A stretch of DNA of 64,000 nucleotides, from positions 248,001 to 312,000 of the forward strand of contig OZ246009.1 in the NCBI GenBank assembly GCA_965230535.1, given 5' to 3'. The notes beneath the pieces are model-generated. The model saw only the letters and a program-made list of their open reading frames with translations, ran no database searches and was not told the origin of the DNA. Shown here piece after piece: positions 7,313-16,458 of this stretch (its first letter is position 1; each line of letters starts with the position of its first letter). The position numbers were made by a program, and so were the translations under genes. The stretch is from JAUILH01 sp965230535 (GTDB lineage: Bacteria; Bacteroidota; Bacteroidia; Flavobacteriales_D; JAUILH01).

Positions 7313-8446
7313 ATGAGAAGCAAATTGCCCAATGTAGGCACCACCATTTTTTCAGTCATGTCGGAATTGGCTCGTAAACACCAGGCAATCAACTTGTCAC
7401 AAGGGTTTCCGGAGTTTGACTGTGATCCAAAACTGCTCGAATTGTATGCCCATTATCTGAAGAGCGGATTCAATCAGTATGCCCCAATGCCTGGGGTTCC
7501 GGCACTTAGAAAAGCACTGGCTAAAAAAATTGAGAAAAAATTTTCCCAAAAACTCGATCCAGACACAAATATTACCATCACTGCGGGTGCTACACAGGCA
7601 ATTTATACCGCAATTTCAACTGTAGTGAACCCGGGAGATGAGGTAATTATGTTCGATCCATCCTACGATTGTTACGATCCGGCGGTAAGATTGAACGGAG
7701 GAATTCCTGTTCATTTAAACTTGAAATTCCCAGATTTTTCTTTGCCAATTGAGGAACTGAAGGCTAAGGTTTCGGAGAGAACCAGGCTCATTATCATCAA
7801 TTCGCCACACAACCCCACAGGTGCTTTGATAAAAAGGGAAGAACTACAAGCATTGGAACAGATCTGCATGCAATATGATTGTTACCTGATTTCGGATGAA
7901 GTATATGAACATATCTACTTTGATGGTGCCACGCACGAATCTGTGATAGCTTATCCGGAGTTGTTTAATAGATCGTTTGTGACTTTTTCTTTTGGAAAGA
8001 CTTTCCACGCTACAGGCTGGAAACTGGGCTATTGTGTGGCTCCTGAGAATCTTACAAGGGAATTTAGAAAGATCCACCAGTTTTTGGTTTTCTCTTGTAA
8101 TACACCGGCGCAAATGGCATTGGCAGATTATCTTGAAGCGGAGAGTTATACTGAATTGCCCGCGTTTTTTGAGAAGAAACGAGACTTATTTGTACATGCC
8201 ATAGCAGACAGTCGATTGAAGCCACTTGCCTGTTCAGGAACTTATTTTCAGCTATTAAGTTATGAAGGGGTGTCCGACAAAAAAGACACTGAGTACGCGA
8301 TTGAATTAACGGAGACCTATAAACTGGCTTCAATTCCCGTGTCGGTCTTTTATGAAGATGGCAGCGACCACAAAGTACTGCGGTTTTGCTTTGCCAAGAA
8401 TGATGATACCTTATTAAAAGCAGCAGAGATATTATGCAAGATTTAA
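7313..8446 (+). CDS. ybdL: PLP aminotransferase, YbdL-like methionine/glutamine transaminase
   Basis: A 377-residue fold-type I class I/II aminotransferase. Visible features are the N-terminal substrate loop (INLSQGFPEFDCDP), AGATQAIYTA for phosphate binding, NSPHNPTG around residue 163, SDEVYEH near 194 and the PLP lysine in SFGKTFHATGWK (Lys229). The sequence matches the YbdL/kynurenine-glutamine transaminase branch, which transaminates 2-oxo acids including 2-oxo-4-methylthiobutyrate. It overlaps the next gene, an omega-amidase, by 13 nt, fitting a glutamine-transaminase/omega-amidase couple. Length and motifs are complete. Confidence 0.9.
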   Translation: MRSKLPNVGTTIFSVMSELARKHQAINLSQGFPEFDCDPKLLELYAHYLKSGFNQYAPMPGVPALRKALAKKIEKKFSQKLDPDTNITITAGATQAIYTAISTVVNPGDEVIMFDPSYDCYDPAVRLNGGIPVHLNLKFPDFSLPIEELKAKVSERTRLIIINSPHNPTGALIKREELQALEQICMQYDCYLISDEVYEHIYFDGATHESVIAYPELFNRSFVTFSFGKTFHATGWKLGYCVAPENLTREFRKIHQFLVFSCNTPAQMALADYLEAESYTELPAFFEKKRDLFVHAIADSRLKPLACSGTYFQLLSYEGVSDKKDTEYAIELTETYKLASIPVSVFYEDGSDHKVLRFCFAKNDDTLLKAAEILCKI

Positions 8447-9207
8447 AAGTTAGCCTGGTTCAGCAGGACATTGTGTGGGAAAACCCGGAAGCCAATCGTG
8501 AAAAACTGGAGATACTGATTAAAGATGTTGACGCAGACATCATTGTTTTGCCTGAAATGTTCTCGACAGGGTTCTCTATGGAACCAAAAGGCATTGCAGA
8601 GCCTTCGGATCAAAGTCCAACTTTAGACTGGATGTTGGAAATGGCTCAGAAAAAACAATGTGCCTTAATTGGAAGTATCACCATTGAAGAAGACGGTAAT
8701 TACTATAACCGGGCCTATTTTGTTGAAGAAACCGGGACTTATCATGTTTACGATAAGCGTCATTTGTTTAGCATGGCTGGCGAAAATGTGGCTTTTACAA
8801 ATGGCAATAAGTCAGGAAAATTGAGTTACAAAGGCTGGAATATCAATTTGTTTATTTGTTACGATCTCAGATTTCCGGTTTGGAGCAGGAATGATGGTAG
8901 CAGAGACCTATACATATATGTAGCCAACTGGCCGGAAGCAAGAATCAATGCCTGGGAAACACTTTTGTGTGCACGTGCGATTGAGAACCAGTGCTATGTG
9001 GTTGGTGTAAATAGAGTAGGGAAGGATGGCAACGACATTCAATATAATGGGAGAAGCCTGGCGTTCGATCCGAAGGGAATTCAACTCGGTGCCAGCTCAG
9101 ATTATAAAGAAGAAGTGGTGAATGTGTCTTTAAATATGGCAGATTTGAAAGAGTTCAGAGAGAAATTTCCGGTAGCCAATGATGCGGATAGTTTTGAGTT
9201 GAAATAG
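8434..9207 (+). CDS. yafV: Omega-amidase (YafV/Nit2-like nitrilase superfamily)
   Basis: A 257-residue carbon-nitrogen hydrolase with the full catalytic triad: Glu41 (VLPEMFSTGFSM), Lys108 (VYDKRHLFSM) and Cys142 (FICYDLRFPVW). The RHLFSM and CYDLRFPVW signatures point to the YafV/Nit2 branch, which hydrolyses 2-oxoglutaramate or 2-oxosuccinamate. The 13-nt overlap with the transaminase gene implies co-translation. Together they would make glutamine-driven transamination irreversible and return 2-oxoglutarate and ammonia. It ends 2 nt from the convergent gene at 9210. Confidence 0.9.
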   Translation: MQDLKVSLVQQDIVWENPEANREKLEILIKDVDADIIVLPEMFSTGFSMEPKGIAEPSDQSPTLDWMLEMAQKKQCALIGSITIEEDGNYYNRAYFVEETGTYHVYDKRHLFSMAGENVAFTNGNKSGKLSYKGWNINLFICYDLRFPVWSRNDGSRDLYIYVANWPEARINAWETLLCARAIENQCYVVGVNRVGKDGNDIQYNGRSLAFDPKGIQLGASSDYKEEVVNVSLNMADLKEFREKFPVANDADSFELK

Positions 9208-9209
9208 AT

Positions 9210-10748
9210 TTACTCAAAATTCCAGATAATTTCCTGATCCCATCCTGATCGAAGGTCGATGATTTCAGGATAGTAATAGACATTTTCTGGTTGACGTTTC
9301 TCTTTTAAGTTTCCGGACGACCACTTTCCATTCTTATCAAGGTCCTCAATCATTCTGAGTTGATATTTTCCCGGGGGCAGCTTGTCGAAACGGAATGACT
9401 TCTCTATATCGGATACTTCCCTTAGCTTTTTACCGTCTTTCAATAATTGAACGATATGTCCTGAGAAAGTCCCCTCAATCTTTAAAATACCGTAGTAGTC
9501 TGCTGGTCGCGTTTGTATCATGTAATTGGCAGAATCCGATTCCATCTTAAAAAAACAGGCGATGGCTTTATCCTTAATTTTAAGTGAGTACTTGCTGCCG
9601 GGTTGAAGTGGTGTGGAAATGATTAGTTCCTGGTTGTTCTTAGGATCTATTTTTGTTTCAAAAGGCACTGCGACACTGTCTTTCATTAGTTCAATGGTCG
9701 TGTCATCAACTTTATTGATGTTTCTTGGGCAGCTAATCACAATACTTCCGTCACTGTCCATGGTACTTCCAAATTTCAATTCCGGTTTAAATGAATCCTT
9801 CTTCAGGTTTTCATTAATGTAGAAAGTGGCGGTTTGCTCTTCGCCATCTACATAATAATTGGTGGAGTAGTTCCCTTTTACCACACTTTCATCTAAAAGA
9901 TAGAGTTCGGCGGTATCATTCATAATACCTGTTGAAGAACTGTCGCCCCAGAATTCACCAAGGTCGATATCTCTGTTAAATACAAACCTCACCAAACCGG
10001 GATGAACGTATTTTTTTTCAAGTATGCGCAACAGTGTATCTTCTTCACTGAAAACATTCATAGATAAACCTTCTGCACCTGCAATTTGAATCGATTCGTC
10101 TATAAAGCCAATTTGATCACTTCCCGGATCATATCTTAGATTACCATTGTTGTCTTCAAGTGCAAATACGCGGATGTTTTTGTTTGGTAAGAAACGAAAT
10201 GTACCAACTCCCGATTCATTGGTTTGTGCGATAAAGTCGGGTTGTTTTTTGAACACATTTTCAATCTCGTCACCCAAATAACCCAATAACCAAATCGCCT
10301 TCATTGGTTCTCCCGTTTGCGCATTCACAGCTTTGGCAGTTAGTGATAAAGAGTCAATAAAGCTTCCTGTTGACAAAACCCATGAAAAGGACGTGTCATT
10401 TCCTTCATTGTTGTCTTTAATGGCGTTGGCAAAATAAAAGTTGTAAGTGGTGTTTTCCTTCAAGGTATCTTCCCAACTGACAGTAAGTGTTTTTCCTTTT
10501 ATTGTGTAGTTCGGTGTTTTGTTAAGTGGTGGTGAAATGAGAATGTTTTGCTGTGGTTTGTTTAATGAAATATATTCGTTAAACGTGAAGCTCATCTCTT
10601 GTCCTGAAAAATTGGTAGTACCGTTTTGAACCGTTATTGCTTCAACTTTTGGTGCGTGAACATCCTTGTCCCCTCCGGTGGGTCTTTGAATGGTAGCGCA
10701 TGCCGTCACCAGCACAATTAGTAATATGGAACCGAGTAATCTGCTCAA
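9210..10748 (-). CDS. Ig-like domain lipoprotein
   Basis: A 512-residue lipoprotein with lipobox VTAC (Cys17), followed by the PTGGDKDVHAPKVE stretch typical of a Bacteroidetes family carrying an N-terminal Big_5/SbsA-like Ig domain (residues about 35-130, ending in TTYNFYFANAIKDNNEGN). The C-terminal third resembles an outer-surface beta-sandwich (PPGKYQLRMIEDLDKNGKW). The start is a TTG at 10748 sharing four bases with the TGA of the upstream msrC gene, which makes the non-ATG start credible. The function is unknown; it is probably anchored in the outer membrane. Confidence 0.8.
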   Translation of the reverse strand: MSRLLGSILLIVLVTACATIQRPTGGDKDVHAPKVEAITVQNGTTNFSGQEMSFTFNEYISLNKPQQNILISPPLNKTPNYTIKGKTLTVSWEDTLKENTTYNFYFANAIKDNNEGNDTSFSWVLSTGSFIDSLSLTAKAVNAQTGEPMKAIWLLGYLGDEIENVFKKQPDFIAQTNESGVGTFRFLPNKNIRVFALEDNNGNLRYDPGSDQIGFIDESIQIAGAEGLSMNVFSEEDTLLRILEKKYVHPGLVRFVFNRDIDLGEFWGDSSSTGIMNDTAELYLLDESVVKGNYSTNYYVDGEEQTATFYINENLKKDSFKPELKFGSTMDSDGSIVISCPRNINKVDDTTIELMKDSVAVPFETKIDPKNNQELIISTPLQPGSKYSLKIKDKAIACFFKMESDSANYMIQTRPADYYGILKIEGTFSGHIVQLLKDGKKLREVSDIEKSFRFDKLPPGKYQLRMIEDLDKNGKWSSGNLKEKRQPENVYYYPEIIDLRSGWDQEIIWNFE

Positions 10749-11230
10749 AGCGATTTTTCTAATAGAGCGACGATTTGAGAAAGATATTGTTCGTCAATCT
10801 CATTAAAATCTGCCAATTGATCACTGTCTATATCTAACACAAAAGCGACTTCTCCTGATGGGAATCTGCCGGGCAATACGATTTCTGATTTCGACAATGC
10901 ACTACACGCAATGTGTCCGGGAAATTGATCCACATCATCTACAATAAGTGTTTTATTTTGCTCCCAAACGGTTCCGCAAACACCTTTGCCAAGATTAATT
11001 CTGGTACAGGCAATAGGTCCCTGAAACGGTCCTAATACGAGTTGATCATCTTTTTTAAAGTAAACGCCTACCCAAAAGAAGCCAAAGGTTTCTTTAATGG
11101 CGGCCACTGCATTGGCAGTATTTGCGATCAAATCTTCTTCTCCTTCTAAAAGCGCATTGATTTGGGGAACCAGAAGTTTATAAGCGCTTTCTCTATCCAA
11201 CTGTTTGTCTATGATCAGGTCTTCTGCCAT
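10745..11230 (-). CDS. msrC: Free methionine-(R)-sulfoxide reductase (GAF domain)
   Basis: A 161-residue single GAF-domain protein. Three cysteines sit at the family positions: Cys75 in ACTRI, Cys85 in GKGVCGTVW and Cys109 in HIACSALSKSEIVLP. These match the three conserved cysteines of fRMsr/MsrC, which reduces free methionine-R-sulfoxide in the cytoplasm. Residues of the pocket (FFWVGVY, LGPFQG) are also present. It is co-transcribed with the T9SS gene upstream (6-nt gap) and the Ig-like lipoprotein downstream (overlap). Confidence 0.92.
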   Translation of the reverse strand: MAEDLIIDKQLDRESAYKLLVPQINALLEGEEDLIANTANAVAAIKETFGFFWVGVYFKKDDQLVLGPFQGPIACTRINLGKGVCGTVWEQNKTLIVDDVDQFPGHIACSALSKSEIVLPGRFPSGEVAFVLDIDSDQLADFNEIDEQYLSQIVALLEKSL

Positions 11231-11236
11231 GTGTTT

Positions 11237-11740
11237 TTATTTAGTAATCTGCAACCAACCTGTGACTTGCTGATTTTCATCCGGGAATTCAATCACGTAA
11301 AAGTAAGTACCATTGGTAGCGGGCTCACCATTTTTATAAGTTCCATCCCAGGCAACATCTGCGTTATTATAATTCCGAAAGCTTTGCACCTCATCACCCC
11401 ATCGGTTATAAATGGTTACTTCATTTTCTCCAAAAGCCGAAATCCCACGTATAAACCAAATGTCATTAATGCCATCACCATCCGGACTAAATGCATTGTT
11501 TATATCAAAATTGATCGGACTTGCACCAATAGAGTATACTGGTTGCTGAAAACCTTGAGTGAGGGTAAAAGAAGAACTCGACTCACTGCTCACAACAGCT
11601 TCTCCGGTTGTATGACTCAAAGTGCCAAAGCTCACACTGCTTGACGAACCGGCAGCACCAATCACTTGTCTGGAAACAGTGACTTGAGACCTAAGACTTA
11701 GGCTCACCAACATGGACGCTATGACTATGAACAACTTCAT
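11237..11740 (-). CDS. Short T9SS type B sorted protein
   Basis: A 167-residue secreted protein: signal peptide (LVSLSLRSQ), a short Ser/Thr/Gly-rich segment (residues 20-70), then a gliding-motility-associated C-terminal domain (NNAFSPDGDGINDIW, TIYNRWGDEVQSF, VAWDGTYKNGEPATNGTYFYVI). That domain is the type B sorting signal of the type 9 secretion system. Little beyond the sorting domain is present, so it may be an accessory partner of the larger upstream gene, whose stop lies 2 nt before this start. Confidence 0.88.
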   Translation of the reverse strand: MKLFIVIASMLVSLSLRSQVTVSRQVIGAAGSSSSVSFGTLSHTTGEAVVSSESSSSFTLTQGFQQPVYSIGASPINFDINNAFSPDGDGINDIWFIRGISAFGENEVTIYNRWGDEVQSFRNYNNADVAWDGTYKNGEPATNGTYFYVIEFPDENQQVTGWLQITK

Positions 11741-11742
11741 GA

Positions 11743-14637
11743 TTAATCGGCATAAACCAGATGACCACTGAAAGTACTATTTTCTCTGTAGAAAGAGCCT
11801 CCTCCCGTAGTGTTATAATACTCAATCCAAACTTCATCTCCAGCATTTAAATGAACAGTAGAAGTTAGGGTTCTTGTGATTCGATTGGAATGAATAGTAT
11901 TAATAAACCCTTCCTGACTGTCTATTGAAGTTCCGGCACTGTGTCTCATATTAAGAGTAACATAATTAGAGCCAGCTCCAGCTATACTAAGGGAAGTACT
12001 TAAGAAATATACACCTGAAACAGGCGCCACAAAATGATCTGTTGCTGTGTTGTAAACACCACCGGGATTTAAGTGGTGGGGCAATGCCGCTGAGGCATCA
12101 AAGTCAAGCGTTACTACAACACTCGGGCTTAGACTTTGGAGATTACTGTTGTTATTATTTTCACCACTTCCCACATGAAAAGCCACTTGATTTGGTTTCC
12201 ATGTGGCGTTTCCGTTTGCATCAGAGGTAAGTACCCTACCGGTCCCTTGTGTTCCATCTTCATACTGAAAAGTTCCAACCAGGTCTAAAGTTGCAGTTGG
12301 GTTAGTGGTTCCAATTCCAATATGATTATCTCCGGTAATTCTCATGGCTTCTGTAATATTGGATGCTTCACGGGTCATAAATATCATAGAAGCGTCCATC
12401 GAACCAGCGGTGTGGTTGTTATTAATAGAAATGATTTTCCCTGAATTGTAGAAGCCACCATTGGAAGCAGTAGAAGAGAAAGAGAGAGAGGTATAGGTGC
12501 CATTAGTCTGTTCGGCATTGTGCACGGCAATGGTTGTTCTTGGTGAACTATTAAAAGGAAAGATGTTGGTTACATTCTCCGAACCATGCACATCCAAAAG
12601 TGCATTTGGAATGCTGATTCCAATTCCAACCATATCGGTCATATTGTATACAACCCCAGTTCCCGTATCCCAGTCGGCATCACCGGAATTGCTCCAGCTC
12701 ACTGCTCCCGTACCATTTGTCGTAAGTACTTGTCCGTTCGAGCCATCAGTCGTTGGCAGTGTATAAGCGCCTTCAACCTCAACGGCATCAAATTGAGCAG
12801 TCCCCTCTACGTCAAGTAGATTAGACGGGTTGTTGGTGCCAATACCAACATTTGCTGAGAAGTAGTTTCTGGATTCTCCATCCACGTAGACACCAAAATT
12901 ATTTGGATTGGTTCCGTTGGTCTGTGAGTATAAGCCATAAGTAAATTCGGTTCCGGATGAGGTAATTGCTGATGAAAGACCATATTTAGCTCCGGTACCA
13001 CCTGTAACTGTGGTTCTGGTTCCGTAAACTGTAGCGGCTGCTCCCACACTGGCAGACACATTATTTGTTACACCAACCACCGTATTTCCACCGGTACTGT
13101 TAATATAGTTGGCAATACCTTCAAGTAAATTGGACCCACCGCCATTAATATTGTTGTAGACTCCAATTTTTCTACCATCCCCACCAGACATGTTATTATA
13201 AGACCCGGTAAGGGTATTAACAGACCCTGCAGATCCAGTCATTTCATTCCATTGACCATACCAATTACCAAGTGTTCCGTTAAAAATGTGATTATATGTT
13301 GCAAACCTATTACCAGTCATGTTTCCAGCAAGTTGATTTCTTATACCGTATCTACTTGCCGCCCCAGTTGAGCCATTGGTAAGGGTTATACCATTTCCGG
13401 AACTTTGATCAATGGTCAGCTTATACAATGAGTTTGGAGTTGTAGTTCCTATTCCAATGACGTCCGTTGCATTATGAACGACTCCGGTAGCTGTTGTCCA
13501 ATCCGCATCAGAAGCCAAGCTTGATAAATCTACGGTAGTTGTTCCACCTGCATCCGTGATTTCTAAATCCGTTCCGTTTAGAGTTCCACCAGTAATTAAC
13601 TCATTAGTTGCATTGGCATCTGCATCATCAACATTCAAAGTAACGGTATTGCCATTGTCAATGCTAAGCGATTGTGAGGCAGAAACATAGGTGAGGTTTT
13701 GATCATCTGTCAAATCTCCAACCACGGTTAAGGGCGTTCCTGCGGTTCCGTCTCCGGATAGCGTGGCATCAGAGTTTACCACATCAGTTCCCCAGTCATC
13801 CCCAGTTGAAAGGCTCGATAAATCCACAGTGGTAGTTCCACCTGCGTCCGTGATTTCTAAATCTGTTCCGTTTAAGGTTCCACCGGTGATTAACTCGTTA
13901 GTTGCATTGGCATCCGCATCATCAACGTTTAAAGTAACGGTATTACCATTGTCAATACTAAGCGATTGTGAAGCAGAAACATAGGTGAGGTTTTGATCAT
14001 CTGTCAAATCTCCAACTACGGTTAAAGGTGTTCCTGCTGTTCCGTCTCCGGATAGTGTGGCATCAGAATTCACAACGTCTGTTCCCCAGTTGTCAGATCC
14101 TGATATACTTGATAAATCTACAGTAGTTGTTCCACCTGCATCCGTAATTTCCAAATCTGTTCCGTTTAAAGTTCCTCCGGTGATTAACTCGTTAGTTGCA
14201 TCTGCGTCTGCATCATCAACGGCATCATTCGCTACAGTGGCTGCGTGCATGGCGTAAGGAACTGACATAAACTGCATGGTGCCAATGGTTTCATATCCTG
14301 TTCCGGGATCAATCTCAACCTTGAGAAAATGAATGGCACTTCCCCATGAAATAGTTGCAAAAGTTGCCTGAGCTCCTGACCCTGTATTGGATCCCATGCC
14401 TATCACCAAATCAAACAGACCGTAATCGTTTGTCGTGACGTTATGTGTTTCTTCCCATTCCAAAGTTCCTGTGGAGCTTGTTGAAAGGATTCCGATTCTC
14501 ACAACAATGCTTTGATTGGCGAGTGGATCACCACTGGCATCATGGGCTACAGCCTGATAATTAATGCCTTGTGGTGGTGTCTGTGAGCTCCCACAAAAAG
14601 TGACTAAAAACAGAGTGAATAATAAAAGTATTTTCAT
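11743..14637 (-). CDS. Tail-fibre-like repeat protein with C-terminal C1q-like domain
   Basis: A 964-residue protein from the ATG at 14637 (signal LFLVTFCGSSQ). The longer open frame reaches 14751 but would overlap comF and bury the signal peptide. The N-terminal domain (GINYQAVAHDASGDPLANQ...YAMHAATVAND) is common in Bacteroidetes surface proteins. Tandem 98-residue repeats (GGTLNGTDLEITDAGGTTTVDLS) follow, then stretches of GIGTTNP motifs as in phage-tail-fibre-like proteins. The last 130 residues or so resemble a C1q/TNF fold (FVAPVSGVYFLSTSLSI, LNAGDEVWIEYYN, STFSGHLVY). It is exported and probably binds a surface or glycan. No T9SS domain was seen. Confidence 0.8.
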   Translation of the reverse strand: MKILLLFTLFLVTFCGSSQTPPQGINYQAVAHDASGDPLANQSIVVRIGILSTSSTGTLEWEETHNVTTNDYGLFDLVIGMGSNTGSGAQATFATISWGSAIHFLKVEIDPGTGYETIGTMQFMSVPYAMHAATVANDAVDDADADATNELITGGTLNGTDLEITDAGGTTTVDLSSISGSDNWGTDVVNSDATLSGDGTAGTPLTVVGDLTDDQNLTYVSASQSLSIDNGNTVTLNVDDADANATNELITGGTLNGTDLEITDAGGTTTVDLSSLSTGDDWGTDVVNSDATLSGDGTAGTPLTVVGDLTDDQNLTYVSASQSLSIDNGNTVTLNVDDADANATNELITGGTLNGTDLEITDAGGTTTVDLSSLASDADWTTATGVVHNATDVIGIGTTTPNSLYKLTIDQSSGNGITLTNGSTGAASRYGIRNQLAGNMTGNRFATYNHIFNGTLGNWYGQWNEMTGSAGSVNTLTGSYNNMSGGDGRKIGVYNNINGGGSNLLEGIANYINSTGGNTVVGVTNNVSASVGAAATVYGTRTTVTGGTGAKYGLSSAITSSGTEFTYGLYSQTNGTNPNNFGVYVDGESRNYFSANVGIGTNNPSNLLDVEGTAQFDAVEVEGAYTLPTTDGSNGQVLTTNGTGAVSWSNSGDADWDTGTGVVYNMTDMVGIGISIPNALLDVHGSENVTNIFPFNSSPRTTIAVHNAEQTNGTYTSLSFSSTASNGGFYNSGKIISINNNHTAGSMDASMIFMTREASNITEAMRITGDNHIGIGTTNPTATLDLVGTFQYEDGTQGTGRVLTSDANGNATWKPNQVAFHVGSGENNNNSNLQSLSPSVVVTLDFDASAALPHHLNPGGVYNTATDHFVAPVSGVYFLSTSLSIAGAGSNYVTLNMRHSAGTSIDSQEGFINTIHSNRITRTLTSTVHLNAGDEVWIEYYNTTGGGSFYRENSTFSGHLVYAD
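13512..14221 (-). repeat. 294-bp tandem repeat inside the C1q-like gene
   Basis: Matching blocks recur at an exact 294-bp period: the same TCCG base aligns at 13556, 13850 and 14144. There are about 2.4 copies encoding a 98-residue unit. The copies differ at scattered third positions, so the duplication is recent but not brand new. The boundaries are approximate. Confidence 0.9.
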
Positions 14638-14681
14638 GACTATAGAATTAGCGCTGTACAAATATACAATAAAGGACCTCA

Positions 14682-15356
14682 TTATACGACCGCCGAAACA
14701 GTTGCTACACTCACCGATTTCACAGGTCCGGTTAACAGGGCATGTGCACATGCCTCTAAAGTAGAGCCTGTTGTCAGGACATCATCCACTAAAAGGACGT
14801 CCTGCTCCAGGATTAAATCCGGTTTCTCAAGTGAGAAAATGGTTTCCATATTATCCCATCTCTCCAGCCTGCCCTTGCCGGTTTGGGAGTTCGAATACAC
14901 GTTCCTTTTGAGTGCCTTGGTCTCAATTGGAATTCCCAGAACAGACTGCATGCCTTCCGCGATTAATTCGGATTGATTGTATCCACGTTCCTTTAAACGT
15001 CTTTGGTGAAGTGGCACAGGAATGAGTGAGTCAAAGTTTTGCTCGTTTTTCTGTATGGCCTCAGCCAGCATCTTCCCTAGTTCAATAGCGGCAGGTTTGT
15101 TGGATTGATACTTGACACTGTGCAGCACCTTCTGAATTGTTTGGTCTTTATGAAACTCAATAAGTGATATGGCATGTTTCAAAGGAACACGGCCCCAAAA
15201 TTTCTTGGCCAACTCATTGTCCTGTAACCTCATATCCTTTATGTAAGGAAAAGTGTAGCGACACTGCATGCAAATAGCAACCTCAGACTTGAGTAGGGTA
15301 CTGTCACAAGCCGCACACAGGTTTGGGTAAAAGAGGGCAAAAAAGTCTGAGAACAT
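14682..15356 (-). CDS. comF: ComF family phosphoribosyltransferase-like protein
   Basis: A 224-residue protein with an N-terminal zinc-ribbon-like four-cysteine set (Cys14, Cys17, Cys29, Cys32) and a type I PRTase PRPP loop (VLLVDDVLTTGSTL, residues 187-200). The internal LIPVPLHQRRLKERGYNQSE is the ComF signature. ComF proteins are linked to DNA uptake for transformation, though the enzymatic role is unsettled. It ends 44 nt before the ATG of the C1q-like gene, which could be read from the same transcript. Confidence 0.92.
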   Translation of the reverse strand: MFSDFFALFYPNLCAACDSTLLKSEVAICMQCRYTFPYIKDMRLQDNELAKKFWGRVPLKHAISLIEFHKDQTIQKVLHSVKYQSNKPAAIELGKMLAEAIQKNEQNFDSLIPVPLHQRRLKERGYNQSELIAEGMQSVLGIPIETKALKRNVYSNSQTGKGRLERWDNMETIFSLEKPDLILEQDVLLVDDVLTTGSTLEACAHALLTGPVKSVSVATVSAVV

Positions 15357-15449
15357 AATTTATTTCAATTTTTAATGTTGAAACATTAGGCCTTAGCGAA
15401 AGTTAAGGTAATTTTTTTGATTTAACTTTGAGCATTCAAACCCAAGATA

Positions 15450-16457
15450 ATGGCAGAAAATACACCCCCAGTAACTCCCACAATTCCTCCAAAGAAGAGT
15501 AAACCAAGAGATCCTATTTATGTAGTGATCATCATCCTGCTTTTAATAGGTATGGGTCTGCTCTATTATCAGATGAATGAGAATAAAAAGCAACTGGAAA
15601 AATGTTCTGAAGACAATAAGAAACTTAGCGCAGATAGCAACCGTTATAGATCTGAACTGGATTTTGCCATTAGTGAGCTGGGAACTTCACCAGAAGCATT
15701 TTTAGGTGATCTTCAAACATTATTGACGGACTATGACACCATGATTTCTATTAGTTCTGATTTGGAAAATGAGAATTCTGATTTGATGGATTCTCTTGAA
15801 GCCAAACGTGCAGAAATTTTAGAGTTAGAAGATCAGGTGAAGCGAGGAAAATGGACAGCTTATGAGTTGACGAAAAAGACCAAAGAGCTGGAAGTTCTGA
15901 GAGGCGTTTTGAAAACTTACGTTCATAGAATTGATTCATTGACAACCCAAAACCAGGCGCTCAGTCAGCGACTAGGTAATGTAGAAACTAAGTTAAATGA
16001 AGCGGTTGAAACCATTGGTCAGTATGAAGTCAAGACTGAGCAAATGACAGAAACCATTTCTAAAGGTAAAGTGCTTAAAGCGGCAGAAATTAATGCGCAA
16101 GGTTACCGATTGAAGAGTAATGGAGACGAACGTCCTACCGACAGAGCTAAACGGGCAGATCGAGTCAAGGCCTGCTTTAAGATTGTTGAAAATGCGATTG
16201 CCAAGGCCGGAACCAAATCTATTTATTTGAGGGTACTCGATCCATCCGGAAAAGTTATGTCAGATGGCAGAAGCTTCAAATCTGCCAGTAGAGAAGAGGT
16301 TAAATATTCTGATAAACGAGATATCGACTACCAGAATACAGATATCAGCCTTTGTATTTACTACATATTCGGGCAAGATGTGAGCAAAGGAACATACAAA
16401 GTGGAAGTCTGGGCAGATGGTCATAAGATTGGGAACTCCACATTTGATCTGAAGTAG
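15450..16457 (+). CDS. Single-pass membrane protein with long coiled coil
   Basis: A 335-residue protein. Residues 1-22 are a Pro/Lys-rich cytoplasmic tail, 24-41 one transmembrane helix (VVIIILLLIGMGLLYY), and 43-210 a nearly continuous coiled coil (EKCSEDNKKLSADSNRYRSEL, then LEDQVKRGKWTAYELTKKTKELE). The last 110 residues form a globular beta-rich domain (SIYLRVLDPSGKVMSDGR, GTYKVEVWADGHKIG). This layout is seen in Bacteroidetes proteins of unknown role. It is followed after 1 nt by a secreted protein, so the two probably form an operon. Confidence 0.75.
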   Translation: MAENTPPVTPTIPPKKSKPRDPIYVVIIILLLIGMGLLYYQMNENKKQLEKCSEDNKKLSADSNRYRSELDFAISELGTSPEAFLGDLQTLLTDYDTMISISSDLENENSDLMDSLEAKRAEILELEDQVKRGKWTAYELTKKTKELEVLRGVLKTYVHRIDSLTTQNQALSQRLGNVETKLNEAVETIGQYEVKTEQMTETISKGKVLKAAEINAQGYRLKSNGDERPTDRAKRADRVKACFKIVENAIAKAGTKSIYLRVLDPSGKVMSDGRSFKSASREEVKYSDKRDIDYQNTDISLCIYYIFGQDVSKGTYKVEVWADGHKIGNSTFDLK

Positions 16458-16458
16458 G

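Noticed and set aside
13763..14257. Plus-strand open frames opposite the 294-bp repeats
   Set aside because: They are antisense shadows produced by the repeated coding sequence and have no start or family support.
14640..14751. N-terminal extension of the C1q-like protein with four cysteines
   Set aside because: It overlaps comF in another frame and would bury the signal peptide.
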